In this document: positions 10,614 to 19,528 of the stretch, piece after piece
How the letters are laid out: each line of letters begins with the position of its first letter
How positions within the stretch are numbered: position 1 is the stretch's first letter
Source of the DNA: Candidatus Puniceispirillum marinum IMCC1322
Lineage (GTDB): Bacteria; Pseudomonadota; Alphaproteobacteria; Puniceispirillales; Puniceispirillaceae
Assembly: GCF_000024465.1 (NCBI RefSeq)
Contig: NC_014010.1
Location: forward strand, 2,046,001-2,110,000
Direction of reading: 5' to 3'
DNA: 64,000 nucleotides
Program-made: the position numbers and the translations under genes
The notes under the pieces: generated by a model
Databases searched by the model: none
Told to the model about the DNA's origin: nothing
What the model saw: only the letters and a program-made list of their open reading frames with translations

Positions 10614-11635
10614 GGCTCTACCTCTTGAGGTTTATTTTCTTCAAATGTGGCCTCTTCGATAATGCCAATAAGCGCGCGTAACACAGAGGTAACGCCTTCG
10701 CCGCTCACCGATGATAAAGGCAGGACGGTGCCAGCACCTTCGGCGCGCAAGGCGTCAGCTAGGTCTTCGGCATAATCTGGTGGTGTCGCATCAAGTTTGG
10801 TCAGTCCGACAATCTCGGGCTTATCATTCAGGCCGCCACCATATTCTTTGAGTTCGCGGCGAAGAATTTTCCAAGCTTCGATAGGGTCATCAGCTGTGGC
10901 ATCAACCAGATGCAACAGAACGCGACATCTTTCAACATGCCCTAAAAAGCGGTGACCAAGGCCAGCACCTTCATGCGCGCCTTCGATAAGACCGGGAATA
11001 TCAGCCATGACAAATTCTTTGGCATCGACAGCCACAACACCCAGATTAGGATGTAATGTGGTGAAAGGATAATCAGCGATTTTGGGCTTGGCGGCAGATA
11101 CAGCTGCCAGAAATGTCGATTTACCAGCATTCGGCAAGCCAAGCAAACCAGCATCAGCAATAAGTTTCAGGCGAAGCCAGACCCACATTTCCTGACCAGG
11201 TTCGCCAGGCTGGGATTTCCGCGGTGCCCGATTGGTCGAGGATTTGAAAAAGGCGTTGCCTTTGCCGCCTGACCCACCTGTGGCAAGCACGATTTCCTGA
11301 CCTTCTTCGGTCAGATCGGCAAGCACCGTCTGTTGATCGTCAGACAGAATCTGGGTGCCAACAGGCAAACGCATGATCACCGAATCACCGGAGGCACCGC
11401 TGCGATCACGGCCAGCACCCGGACGACCGGATTCAGCTTTGAAATGCTGTTGATAGCGATAATCGATAAGCGTATTCAGCCCGTTTACGGCGCGCGCAAT
11501 AATATCGCCGCCCCGGCCACCATTGCCGCCATCGGGCCCGCCAAAAGGCACATGCGCCTCACGCCGGAAACTGACTGACCCGGGGCCGCCATGACCGGAA
11601 CGCGCATAGATTTTTGCTTGATCCAGAAACTTCAT
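10601..11635 (-). CDS. obgE: GTPase Obg, ribosome assembly
   Basis: Essential GTPase acting on 50S subunit maturation and in cell-cycle and stress control. It has a glycine-rich Obg fold ([34 protein letters not shown]), then a G domain with G1 GLPNAGKST (about 166-174), G3 [12 protein letters not shown] and G4 TKLD. The C-terminal extension ends just after the G domain. The frame opens at 11662, but the conserved start [10 protein letters not shown] is at 11635, giving 344 residues. It follows rpmA and rplU, the usual rplU-rpmA-obgE order. Confidence 0.97.
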   Translation of the reverse strand: MKFLDQAKIYARSGHGGPGSVSFRREAHVPFGGPDGGNGGRGGDIIARAVNGLNTLIDYRYQQHFKAESGRPGAGRDRSGASGDSVIMRLPVGTQILSDDQQTVLADLTEEGQEIVLATGGSGGKGNAFFKSSTNRAPRKSQPGEPGQEMWVWLRLKLIADAGLLGLPNAGKSTFLAAVSAAKPKIADYPFTTLHPNLGVVAVDAKEFVMADIPGLIEGAHEGAGLGHRFLGHVERCRVLLHLVDATADDPIEAWKILRRELKEYGGGLNDKPEIVGLTKLDATPPDYAEDLADALRAEGAGTVLPLSSVSGEGVTSVLRALIGIIEEATFEENKPQEVEPWSP

Positions 11636-11748
11636 CTGTCTAACCCGGGTTTCATCATTCACCTATCACCACAATTTATGACATTATCACCATATCTGTG
11701 GACTGTTTTGCGCTTTCATCCTGAAATGTATCAAAAGACAACAGGCTT

Positions 11749-11789
11749 AAAAAGCAACAGGGGAATAACTGATCCGTCATCCCCCTGCT
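11749..11789 (-). terminator. Probable terminator after rpmA
   Basis: Read on the minus strand, an AGCAGGGGGA arm and a TCCCCTGTTGCT arm pair around a loop of about 15 bases, followed by TTTTT (11753-11749). It lies between rpmA and obgE and would separate ribosomal-protein transcription from obgE. The stem has a bulge, so strength is uncertain. Confidence 0.6.
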
Positions 11790-11834
11790 AAATTTTGTGG
11801 CTGCCCATAGGCCAGCCTGTATCTGCTGGCTAGG

Positions 11835-12104
11835 CTATTCGGCAGCCTCAGCCATCGGCATGATATTCACAAACATCTTGCCACCAGATTTTTCCTTGAA
11901 AGCAACTTTACCGTCAGTCAGGGCGAACAAAGTATGGTCTTTACCCATACCAACATTTTCCCCAGCATTCACCTTGGTGCCACGCTGGCGTACGATGATG
12001 TTACCAGCCAGAACTGACTCGCCACCAAATTTCTTTACACCCAATCTGCGGCCAGCGGAGTCACGACCGTTTCTGGAACTACCACCTGCTTTTTTATGTG
12101 CCAT
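11835..12104 (-). CDS. rpmA: 50S ribosomal protein bL27
   Basis: Large-subunit protein whose N-terminus reaches the peptidyl-transferase centre. The 89-residue sequence is canonical: [48 protein letters not shown]. It begins directly MAHKKAGG with no Firmicutes-type leader needing cleavage. It follows rplU by 61 bp and shares its promoter. Confidence 0.99.
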   Translation of the reverse strand: MAHKKAGGSSRNGRDSAGRRLGVKKFGGESVLAGNIIVRQRGTKVNAGENVGMGKDHTLFALTDGKVAFKEKSGGKMFVNIMPMAEAAE

Positions 12105-12165
12105 CTTATTAACCCTTATCTGCCATGCGATGAAAACCGCATCTATATATTGGTTGGTTTAAACG

Positions 12166-12678
12166 TTATTTCTTTTTAGCCGCTGCCTTTTTCGGTGCTG
12201 CTTTCTTTGGTGCGGCGGCCGATGCCTTTTTTGCGGCTGCCTTTTTCGGGGCCGCCTTCTTTGGTGCGGCTTCAGCCTTTGGTGCAGCCTCAGCTTTAGG
12301 CGCGGCAGCTTTCTTTGGCGCAGCAGCCTTTTTCGCCGCCACTTTTGGTGCGGCCAGCTTTTTCGCATCTTCGGCAATATCGTTGATTTTTAGCAAGGTC
12401 AGATCTTGACGGTGACCTTGGGTGCGACGATGATTCTTACGACGCTTGCGGCGGAAAATAATGATCTTAGGGCCACGGGTCTGGCGCATCACTGTTGCGC
12501 TTACACCGGCACCTTCAACGTTTGGCGTACCAACTGTCACTTTATCACCATCACCAAGCATGATGATGTTGTCCAGAACGACCTGATCACCTTCTTCGGC
12601 GGCAATGCGCTCAACAAGAATGGTGTCATCTTTTGCAACGCGGTACTGCTTGCCGCCTGTCTTCACCAATGCATACAT
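12166..12678 (-). CDS. rplU: 50S ribosomal protein bL21 with Ala/Lys/Pro-rich tail
   Basis: The first 105 residues are a normal bL21 ([55 protein letters not shown]), which binds 23S rRNA next to bL20. After that comes about 60 residues made of short repeats of [16 protein letters not shown] and KKAAAKK type, ending in KKK. Similar basic tails occur on histone-H1-like and other alphaproteobacterial ribosomal proteins; this one is long and probably disordered, contacting rRNA or staying solvent-exposed (inference). Standard bL21 is about 103 residues. Confidence 0.97.
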   Translation of the reverse strand: MYALVKTGGKQYRVAKDDTILVERIAAEEGDQVVLDNIIMLGDGDKVTVGTPNVEGAGVSATVMRQTRGPKIIIFRRKRRKNHRRTQGHRQDLTLLKINDIAEDAKKLAAPKVAAKKAAAPKKAAAPKAEAAPKAEAAPKKAAPKKAAAKKASAAAPKKAAPKKAAAKKK

Positions 12679-12864
12679 GGCGATAATCCTTATCTATCTT
12701 CATCTATCTTCATTATCGGTCACAGCTTACAATGCCGAAGGTACCAAATCGAAGAAACCTAAAAAGTGTCATTGTTTTGCCGGATGTTTCACCCAGCACA
12801 ATCAGACACGCTAGCGTACAATGCTGTTGGCTGTGATTTACGACCCGATCCCATTGCGTCGCGG

Positions 12865-12892
12865 AATATAGCCCGTCCCCCCCGAATGTCAA
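12865..12892 (-). promoter_or_regulatory. Sigma-70-type promoter for rplU-rpmA
   Basis: On the minus strand, TTGACA (12892-12887) and TATATT (12870-12865) are separated by 16 bases, a near-consensus pair. Transcription would start near 12858, leaving a leader of about 180 bases before the rplU ATG, long enough for autoregulatory structure. The rest of the 342-bp gap between rplU and the next gene (12679-13020) holds no gene I can support. Confidence 0.75.
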
Positions 12893-13020
12893 GCCTGCAT
12901 TGGCATTCGGCGTGATAGAATATGGCAAAGTCAGCCGCGGCAGAGAATTAAACCGATCTTAATCGCATCGATTTACGTACCGAATCGCCATTTGCACTAT
13001 TTTACCCCTGTTTTGGTGCC

Positions 13021-14247
13021 TTATCCACCCGGAAATAGCCGGTCACGCGCCGGATCATAGGGATTGGCACCCATTTCGAGATGCAGAGCATCACCTTCAT
13101 AGGGGTGGGCGCGCACCACATCCTCATTCAGTTCAACACCAAGGCCGGGGGTTTTGGGCGGAATCACATAGCCATCGTCCCATTGAAGGGGGGTTTTTAG
13201 CAGATCAGCATGAAAGCCATCCATTTTCTTGATTGATTCCAGAATCAGGAAATTTGGTGAGCAGGTGGCCAGCTGGATATTGGCGGCCGCAACAACAGGC
13301 CCGCAATATAGATGGGGCGCAATCTGGACGTAATGTGTTTCGGCCATGGCGGCTATTTTCTTGGCTTCAAGAATACCGCCAACGCGTCCTAGATTAGGTT
13401 GCAGAATGGCCGCCGCGCCGCTTTGCAGAACCCGGGCAAATTCAAATTTACTGCATAGGCGTTCCCCCGTAGCAATGGGTACCGAGGTGCCAGTGGCTAC
13501 CTTTGCCATTTCTTCTGGCATATCCGGCGGGGTTGGTTCTTCGAACCATAAAGGGTCATAGGGCTCAAGTTTTTTGGCAAGACGGATGGCGCCAGCGGCG
13601 GTAAATTGGCCATGCGTGCCAAACAGCATATCGGCTTTATTGCCAATCGCATCACGAATCAGACGGCAGAAAGTTGCACTACGTTCCAGCGCATCCAGAT
13701 CAGGCATGCGCCCGTCAAACGCCGTATATTGACCTGCCGGATCAAATTTCACCGCGGTGAAACCGTCTTTAACGGCTAGTGCCGCCGATTCGGCGCTGGC
13801 GATTGGATCTTGATAAAAATGCGCCGGATCCTGTCCTGTGGCCGGGTAAAGATAGGTGTAGCTGCGCAATCGTTCATTAACCATGCCGCCAAGCAGGTCA
13901 TAAACCGGTTTATCGACCGCTTTGCCGATGATATCCCAACAGGCCATTTCCAGCCCGCTGACCACGCCTTGCATCGAAATATCCGGACGATGGGTAAAGC
14001 CCGACCCATGCGCCCGGCGCCAGAAACGTTCTATCTGAAACGGATCATTGCCATCCAGATAACGGGCGAAGACATCTTTGGCCATCGTACAGATAATCTC
14101 GGGGGCAAAACTGGCGGCATAAATCTCACCAACACCTTTGATCCCGCATGACGTTTCAAGCGATACAAAAATAAAATAACGCCCGCCAATAGATGGCGGC
14201 GGTGTGCCCACTATAAAGGTTTCGAGGGATGCAAGTTTCAACATCAT
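13021..14247 (-). CDS. Enolase-superfamily (mandelate racemase/galactonate dehydratase-like) enzyme
   Basis: Resembles DgoD-type sugar-acid dehydratases: an N-terminal capping domain, then a TIM barrel with VKFDPAG, FEEPTPP, ATGERL and a catalytic-type His in IAPHLYCGP. Alignment from memory to E. coli DgoD places GTHG where the enzyme has DFHG, so the first metal-ligand Asp appears to be Gly while the His is kept. The frame opens at 14295; ATGATG at 14247 follows AAGGGAG and starts MMLKLASLETF, giving 408 residues. It stands alone with no transporter or aldolase beside it. Substrate unknown; an anhydro-sugar or aldonate acid is possible. Confidence 0.8.
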   Translation of the reverse strand: MMLKLASLETFIVGTPPPSIGGRYFIFVSLETSCGIKGVGEIYAASFAPEIICTMAKDVFARYLDGNDPFQIERFWRRAHGSGFTHRPDISMQGVVSGLEMACWDIIGKAVDKPVYDLLGGMVNERLRSYTYLYPATGQDPAHFYQDPIASAESAALAVKDGFTAVKFDPAGQYTAFDGRMPDLDALERSATFCRLIRDAIGNKADMLFGTHGQFTAAGAIRLAKKLEPYDPLWFEEPTPPDMPEEMAKVATGTSVPIATGERLCSKFEFARVLQSGAAAILQPNLGRVGGILEAKKIAAMAETHYVQIAPHLYCGPVVAAANIQLATCSPNFLILESIKKMDGFHADLLKTPLQWDDGYVIPPKTPGLGVELNEDVVRAHPYEGDALHLEMGANPYDPARDRLFPGG

Positions 14248-14382
14248 CTCCCTTGGAATTGGGCGGGGTAACCTATGCCCAAATACTACTGTCAAACATC
14301 TTTAAAGCATGTGACGCCAGCTATGCTGACGCAAGTATGAATTTGGGTATGATAGAAGAAATAGCCATAAAGGAGCAAAATC

Positions 14383-14883
14383 ATGTTTACGACGTTATTG
14401 AATATAGCACGGCGGCATATCATCTGGTTTGGCGCTTTTAAATTCGTGGCAGGTCTTGCGGTCGGATTTATGCTGGGGATTTATTTTCTGCCAATTCTGA
14501 CCGCCGAGCAGGGGCTTGATGAACAAAGTCTGGCGGCGCGCCAGAACAGCGCCGAGCGCGTGGGTGTTTTCAGACGTGATCTGGCTGGGTCGGATGGGTT
14601 TCATTGGGGCGAAGGCCAGATCATGGTCAATGATACACATATCTGGCTTGATGGTGAGATCGCGCCCGGGCCCGATTACCGTTTGTATCTGACTCCGTCC
14701 TTTGTCGAAACCAAAGCGGATTTTCTGGCCATTAAAGATCAATCGGTGATGGTTAGCCCGATCAAGGCATATAAGAATTTCAGCGTTGATATTCCGGCTG
14801 GAATTACAGCTAGGTCTTATCCGGCAGTGCTGATATGGTGCGAGGCATTCGGCGCGTTTATCACCGCCGCCCAACTAGAATAG
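14383..14883 (+). CDS. Membrane-anchored DM13-domain protein
   Basis: A 166-residue protein with one N-terminal membrane helix (about 14-40, FGAFKFVAGLAVGFMLGIYF) followed by an extracytoplasmic DM13 domain: GSDGFHWGEGQIMV, HIWLDGEIAPGPDYRLYLTP, KNFSVDIPAG, and VLIWCEAFGAFITAAQL with the conserved cysteine (C153). DM13 domains have been proposed to act in electron transfer through this cysteine; substrate and partner are unknown. It is divergent from the dehydratase-like gene and about 80 bp before the HAD gene. An AAAGGAG site precedes the ATG. Confidence 0.85.
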   Translation: MFTTLLNIARRHIIWFGAFKFVAGLAVGFMLGIYFLPILTAEQGLDEQSLAARQNSAERVGVFRRDLAGSDGFHWGEGQIMVNDTHIWLDGEIAPGPDYRLYLTPSFVETKADFLAIKDQSVMVSPIKAYKNFSVDIPAGITARSYPAVLIWCEAFGAFITAAQLE

Positions 14884-14963
14884 ATGCGCCTTGCATGGAT
14901 AGGATAGGTCCGGACAGCGGGGCATATGGTGGTGGTGGCTTTATGCAATAGGAAGTTAGATCC

Positions 14964-15920
14964 GTGTTACCATCACTTGCATCGCTTACATTACCGGCGT
15001 CAAACGCTATATCGCTGGATGCGGCTTTGGCTATTTACGAAGCGTTACGACCCATCATGCCCAAGGCGGCACCCGGAGCCCGGCGTATGGCGGATCGGCT
15101 GAGCGATATTCTGCCGCAATTCGACGCCTTGATTCTTGATGGTTTTGGGGTGATCAATGTGGGTGCTGATCCGGTCGATGGAATTCATGAATTTCTGGAT
15201 CTGGCGGCTTCACATAATGTCACAATCATGGTGTTGACGAATGGCGCGACCTTGGAAACCGAGATGACAGCGCAGAAATATGCCAATTGGAATTTGCCGA
15301 TTCGCCCGCATCATGTTGTGTCCAGTCGTAATGCCTTTATCCGTGATTTTCTGGAACCCGGCGGGTTTGGTCAGGTTGGCATCCTAAGCAAGCAGGCCAG
15401 TGCGCCGCCGCTTGCGGGGATGCTGTCACTTGCCGATTATGATGTGGGGGATGATGATTTCTGGGTGCAGGCCGATCATTTTGCCTTTCTTAGCGCCATG
15501 GACTGGCAAGAGGATGATCAGGCGCGGCTTGAAGCGGCTTTGCAAAAACGGCCCCGGCCTGTGCATATCGCCAATCCCGATGTGACATCGCCGCAATCGA
15601 CATTTTATGCGCCGGAACCTGGCTATTGGGCAGCGCGGCTGATGCAGACATGCGATGTGCCTGTGCATTGGTATGGCAAGCCGCATCAGCCTGCTTATAA
15701 TCTGGCCTTTGATGCGTTACGTATAGTCGCTGGTGGTGACATCCCACGGCATAAGGTTGGCATGGTTGGCGACAGTCTGCATACGGATATTCTGGGTGCC
15801 AGTGCGGCAGGTATGCAATCGATTTTGCTAACCAGCTATGGGCTATTCCGCGAAGGCGGGGCTTTGCAGGCGATTGAGAGAACCGGTATTTGCCCAGACT
15901 GGATAGTTGATAAGTTATGA
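14964..15920 (+). CDS. HAD-superfamily IIA hydrolase-like protein
   Basis: A 318-residue NagD-like protein. Motif I is LILDGFGVIN, with the nucleophile Asp but an aromatic residue where the general-acid Asp usually stands; motif II is TNGAT; motif IV is MVGDSLHTDILGASAAGM. A C2 cap lies between. This pattern matches the alphaproteobacterial HAD-IIA subfamily TIGR01459. Phosphatase activity on a sugar or nucleotide phosphate is plausible but the missing second Asp leaves it open. Start is GTG at 14964 after AGGAAG. It is followed 42 bp later by folB. Confidence 0.83.
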   Translation: MLPSLASLTLPASNAISLDAALAIYEALRPIMPKAAPGARRMADRLSDILPQFDALILDGFGVINVGADPVDGIHEFLDLAASHNVTIMVLTNGATLETEMTAQKYANWNLPIRPHHVVSSRNAFIRDFLEPGGFGQVGILSKQASAPPLAGMLSLADYDVGDDDFWVQADHFAFLSAMDWQEDDQARLEAALQKRPRPVHIANPDVTSPQSTFYAPEPGYWAARLMQTCDVPVHWYGKPHQPAYNLAFDALRIVAGGDIPRHKVGMVGDSLHTDILGASAAGMQSILLTSYGLFREGGALQAIERTGICPDWIVDKL

Positions 15921-15962
15921 TCCACCATGATAGTCGAACAGACATGACAGCCACATAGACAG

Positions 15963-16352
15963 GTGATGACCATGAGCACAGTTAATACGTTACCGATTAC
16001 GGATCGCCGGTTTCTTCTGCAAGGCCTCGACGTGATGGTGCGAATCGGGATTTATGATGCCGAAAGGCTGGCTCCGCAGCGTGTCATAATCGATGTTGAG
16101 CTGGTTCTTGATGCTGATTCTGCACCACAGGCCGATGATGTTAATGAAACGCTGAATTATGACCTGATCCGTAATACGGTGATGGACATTGTGAGCCGAC
16201 AGCATTTTGATTTGCAGGAAACATTGGCGCGGGCGCTGTTTGATGATCTGGCATTGCTACCTGATGTGACTGGATTACGCGTGCGCACTGCCAAGCCCGA
16301 TGCCTATGATGATTGCGAGACCATCGCCTATCAATTGTCCAGCTTTGACTGA
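15963..16352 (+). CDS. folB: Dihydroneopterin aldolase
   Basis: Cleaves 7,8-dihydroneopterin to 6-hydroxymethyl-dihydropterin and glycolaldehyde in folate synthesis. The 129-residue size fits. Visible signatures are LQGLDVMVRIGIYDAER, APQRVIIDVEL, LNYDLIRNTVMD, DLQETLARAL and VRTAKPDAY. The reading frame begins GTG-ATG at 15963-15966; an ATG at 15972 is a third option. folK and folP are not nearby. A terminator-like hairpin follows. Confidence 0.9.
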   Translation: MMTMSTVNTLPITDRRFLLQGLDVMVRIGIYDAERLAPQRVIIDVELVLDADSAPQADDVNETLNYDLIRNTVMDIVSRQHFDLQETLARALFDDLALLPDVTGLRVRTAKPDAYDDCETIAYQLSSFD

Positions 16353-16353
16353 T

Positions 16354-16380
16354 CTGGTCTAGCCCAGACCAGCCATTTTT
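16354..16380 (+). terminator. Probable terminator after folB
   Basis: A perfect 7-bp inverted repeat, CTGGTCT (16354-16360) and AGACCAG (16366-16372) with a 5-base loop, is followed by CCATTTTT. The T-run starts three bases late, so termination efficiency may be moderate. The remaining gap to 16510 shows nothing else. Confidence 0.6.
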
Positions 16381-16510
16381 GGTTATTCTCTATCCATGCT
16401 TTGAGATGGCTTTGCTATCTATGTGGCTGGGATATGTCTTTGGGGCACTTTGCGTGGGCTGAAACATATAGAGATGAAACCGAATAGACCAATGTGAATC
16501 GGGAACAATC

Positions 16511-17233
16511 ATGTATCGCGATACTGTCCAGATACAGTCATTTTATGACACCCCGCTAGGTGTCACCGTTACCCGTTTGCTTGATCCCTATATACGGCCA
16601 TTCTGGGATAATCGTGCCGATGCCTATAACGCGGTTTTTGGCTATGGGCCGCCATTTCTGAACATGATTGACGACGCGGCAAAAGCCAAGGCGATTGCCC
16701 TGATGCCGGCTCGACATGGCGCGGTGATCTGGCCACAGACAGGCCAGGTGCGAACAATCCTTGGCAACGGGCATAATCTGCCCTTGCCGGATGTGCAGCT
16801 TGACCGGTTGATGCTGACACATGCTCTGGAATTCGATGATGATCCCGCGTGGCTTCTTGATGAATGCTGGCGGGTTCTCGATGGCGCTGGCAAGCTTCTG
16901 GTTATGGTGCCGAACCGGCGCGGTATCTGGACGCATCGTGAAACAACACCGCTAGGTCATGGTCGCCCCTTTTCACGTCGGCAGTTGGAAACAGCGCTGA
17001 CGCAACATGGTTTTGAAGTGAATCATGTGCATCGTGTGGTTTTCATTCCGCCCATGCAACGCGGTCCACTTTTGCGCTTTGCCAGCACATGCGAACAATT
17101 TGGTCAGCGCTGCTGGCCAGCATTAGGAGCGATATTGCTTATCGAGGCCACGAAAATGCTCTATGCACCTGCTGGAAATACACGTAAAGTCGCTTCCGGA
17201 AAATCATCTGTCTTGCAGGTTCTGTCACCCTAG
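16511..17233 (+). CDS. Class I SAM methyltransferase-like protein lacking motif I
   Basis: A 240-residue protein with late class-I methyltransferase motifs: LPLPDVQLDRLMLTHALEF, LLDECWRVLDGAGKLLVMVPNRRGIW, and GRPFSRRQLETALTQHGFEV. The usual glycine-rich SAM-binding motif I is not recognisable; the corresponding region reads AVIWPQTGQVRTI. This form is familiar in alphaproteobacteria near gloB, which is absent here. It may bind SAM in a modified way or be a non-catalytic relative. Substrate unknown. Confidence 0.75.
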   Translation: MYRDTVQIQSFYDTPLGVTVTRLLDPYIRPFWDNRADAYNAVFGYGPPFLNMIDDAAKAKAIALMPARHGAVIWPQTGQVRTILGNGHNLPLPDVQLDRLMLTHALEFDDDPAWLLDECWRVLDGAGKLLVMVPNRRGIWTHRETTPLGHGRPFSRRQLETALTQHGFEVNHVHRVVFIPPMQRGPLLRFASTCEQFGQRCWPALGAILLIEATKMLYAPAGNTRKVASGKSSVLQVLSP

Positions 17234-17326
17234 CCATACAGTGATGGTTGATGATCTAAATCCGGGGGTTAGCCCCTTTGTCGCATATGTATGGACAGTC
17301 AAATCTGGCCATTGGGAATGATGTTT

Positions 17327-18004
17327 ATGACTGATAATCTTGACGATCTGCGCCATGAGATTGATACAGTGGACAACCGTATTCTTGAACTTATTGCGGC
17401 ACGGATGGATTTATCCGACCGGGTGACTGCCGCAAAAGCAGGCAAAGCCGCTTTTCGTCCCGGACGTGAGGCGGCATTGATGCGGCGTCTTGCCAGCCAG
17501 CAGCCTGATATGTCTGGCGTGATTCTGCTTGGCATCTGGCGACAAATTCTGACCGCCAGCCTTAGCCGGCAAGATACAGACCTGCATTTTATAGTGCATA
17601 CCGATGTCGCGCCAACAGCCGCCTGGCATATGGGCAGTGCCTTACAGGCAAGCTATGCGGATTCGATTGCTGATATTGCCGCACAATTTGCCGTTAAAAA
17701 GGCTCGTGGTGATATTCCCTATGCGCTGGTGCCAGCCGATAATACGCCTGCATTGGCAGCCTGGCTTTATAAAGATGACGCGGCCTATGTTATTGCCCGT
17801 ACTCCGCTATTCGATATGGGAGCTGTGCCGCCAGCCTATATTATTGGCCCTGCTTTGCCCGATGCGTCAGGTGATGACATAACCCTGATAGGCGTGCTAA
17901 ACCCCGACACTGGACATATGATCAAAAGCGAAGCTGGATATCATCCAGATGGCGTTGCAGATCATGCTGACGATGCGCGCATTCTGGGTATCTATGCACG
18001 ATGA
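17327..18004 (+). CDS. Chorismate mutase (AroQ) with C-terminal domain of unknown role
   Basis: The N-terminal 80 residues form an AroQ helix bundle (LDDLRHEIDTVDNRILELIAAR, MDLSDRVTAAKAGKAA, RPGREAALMRRL), converting chorismate to prephenate. The remaining 140 residues (from about LHFIVHTDVAPTAAW) look like a diverged periplasmic-binding/prephenate-dehydratase-type fold without the dehydratase Thr-Arg-Phe motif, so a regulatory role is possible (inference). The frame opens at 17291; ATGs at 17318-17327 are closer to the domain. tyrA follows after 25 bp, while the hisC often found between them is missing. Confidence 0.8.
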   Translation: MTDNLDDLRHEIDTVDNRILELIAARMDLSDRVTAAKAGKAAFRPGREAALMRRLASQQPDMSGVILLGIWRQILTASLSRQDTDLHFIVHTDVAPTAAWHMGSALQASYADSIADIAAQFAVKKARGDIPYALVPADNTPALAAWLYKDDAAYVIARTPLFDMGAVPPAYIIGPALPDASGDDITLIGVLNPDTGHMIKSEAGYHPDGVADHADDARILGIYAR

Positions 18005-18029
18005 AAACAGACATTTTTAAAGATGAATC

Positions 18030-18908
18030 ATGACAATTCTATATAATAAAGTGACGATTATCGGCCTTGGTCTGATTGGTGCTTCTATCGCCTTGGCCAC
18101 CCGCCGTGCGGGTGTTGCCGGTCATATCACCGGATGTGATTCAGGTGACAATATTGCCGATGAGATTGCGTCGCTTGACCTTGTTGACAGTTTTGTGGCT
18201 GATGCAGGTGACGCTGTAAATGATGCCGATCTGGTGATTATGGCGGTGCCAGTTGGCGCGCTTGGCGCTCTGAGTGCCGCGATTATTCCGAAGATGAAGC
18301 CGGGCGCTGTACTGACTGACACAGGATCAACCAAACGTTCGGTCATGCGTGATGTTGCGCCCAATATTGCACCGCATATTCACTGGCTACCATCACATCC
18401 GATTGCGGGTACCGAACGGTCAGGCCCGTCGGCTGGTCATGCCACATTATTCGACGAACGCTATTGGATCATTCTGCCGCTTGATGTGCCTACGGATGTG
18501 GTTGACCATTTTGCCAGCTATATAGAGGCATTGGGGTCGATCAGCGAGCGTATGGAGCCGGATTATCATGACAAGGTGCTGGCCTTGACGTCGCATCTGC
18601 CGCATTTGATTGCCTATACGATTGTTGGTACGGCGGTTGATCTTGAAGGGCAGCTCAAAAATGACGTGATTCGCTTTTCAGCCTCGGGTTTTCGCGATTT
18701 CACCCGCATTGCGGCTTCGGATCCGGTGATGTGGCGTGATGTATTTCTGAATAACGACGAAGCCGTGCTTGAGATGCTTCAGCGGTTTTCCGAAGATCTG
18801 TCATTTCTGCAACGCGCGATTCGCTGGCAGGAAGGCGACAAGCTGGAAGAATTATTTACCCGGACACGTGAAATCAGACGCTCAATCATCGATGCCGGGC
18901 AAAGCTAG
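18030..18908 (+). CDS. tyrA: Prephenate/arogenate dehydrogenase
   Basis: Oxidative decarboxylation of prephenate or arogenate on the way to tyrosine. A Rossmann NAD(P) motif is at the start (IIGLGLIGASIALATRRAG), with MAVPVGAL, TDTGSTK and the active-site region LPSHPIAGTERSG, followed by a helical dimerisation domain. The 292-residue size suits the single-function enzyme. It pairs with the chorismate mutase upstream. Its TAG stop interlocks with the stop of the convergent ydcF-like gene (CTAG at 18905-18908). Confidence 0.94.
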   Translation: MTILYNKVTIIGLGLIGASIALATRRAGVAGHITGCDSGDNIADEIASLDLVDSFVADAGDAVNDADLVIMAVPVGALGALSAAIIPKMKPGAVLTDTGSTKRSVMRDVAPNIAPHIHWLPSHPIAGTERSGPSAGHATLFDERYWIILPLDVPTDVVDHFASYIEALGSISERMEPDYHDKVLALTSHLPHLIAYTIVGTAVDLEGQLKNDVIRFSASGFRDFTRIAASDPVMWRDVFLNNDEAVLEMLQRFSEDLSFLQRAIRWQEGDKLEELFTRTREIRRSIIDAGQS

Positions 18909-19528
18909 AGACGGATAATCTCGGCAACATATTTGGCATATTCACGGGTCAATAGACGGATAATCATCGGATCCTGCCACCAGCGTTCAACATCAAGCGC
19001 GTTCGGGCTAACTGCCCATTGGTGAATATCAACATTCGGTATCGCCCGGCTAAAGACAATTTCAGCACGTGGCATATGATAATTCGCCGTTACCAGGCGG
19101 ATCGATTTCAGGCCGTTAAGATCAATCCATGCCCGCGCGGCCAAAGCATTGCCACGGGTGTCCAGCGCACCATATTCCAGCTCTACACAACAGAATAAAG
19201 CGCTAACCTGTTGATCATCGAGATTTAATTCCTGAACCAGAACGGCTTTATTGACGCCTTTGCCAACGCCCGAAATCAACACTTTATCGGTGGTACCGCT
19301 GACCAGCAGGTTCAAGCCTTCGACAAGACGTTGCTGTCCCCCTGTCGTCACCACAATGCCATCTGTGTGGTCAAGCTTGGTGAAATCGGTTTCGCCACGC
19401 GGTAATGTCAGAACGAAATGCTGAAATGACGCCAGCATAAAGGCCACAAGAATACAGATAACGGTTAGGGCGGTTTCGCGGTTGCGAAGCCTGCTAGCTA
19501 GCGACATGGATGTCTTTTTGTCTGACAT
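18905..19528 (-). CDS. YdcF/SanA-family membrane-anchored protein (DUF218)
   Basis: One N-terminal membrane segment (ALTVICILVAFMLASFQHFVL) precedes a DUF218 domain: DGIVVTTGGQQRLVEGLNLL, KVLISGVGKGVN, ALDTRGNALAARAWI, SIRLVTANYHMPRAEIVF. Relatives include SanA and ElyC, linked to envelope integrity and peptidoglycan or lipid-carrier metabolism; exact activity is unknown. The frame opens at 19570, but MSDKKTSMSL at 19528 starts just before the membrane segment and gives 207 residues. It is convergent with tyrA, with shared stop-codon bases. Confidence 0.82.
   Translation of the reverse strand: MSDKKTSMSLASRLRNRETALTVICILVAFMLASFQHFVLTLPRGETDFTKLDHTDGIVVTTGGQQRLVEGLNLLVSGTTDKVLISGVGKGVNKAVLVQELNLDDQQVSALFCCVELEYGALDTRGNALAARAWIDLNGLKSIRLVTANYHMPRAEIVFSRAIPNVDIHQWAVSPNALDVERWWQDPMIIRLLTREYAKYVAEIIRL

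Noticed and set aside
12159-12377. 72-residue Arg/Lys-rich frame on the minus strand
   Set aside because: It is the rplU tail in another frame; composition reflects the repeats, not a gene.
12679-13020. Possible tRNA or small RNA gene in the gap
   Set aside because: No cloverleaf arms or T-loop sequence were found; the region is better explained by a promoter and leader.
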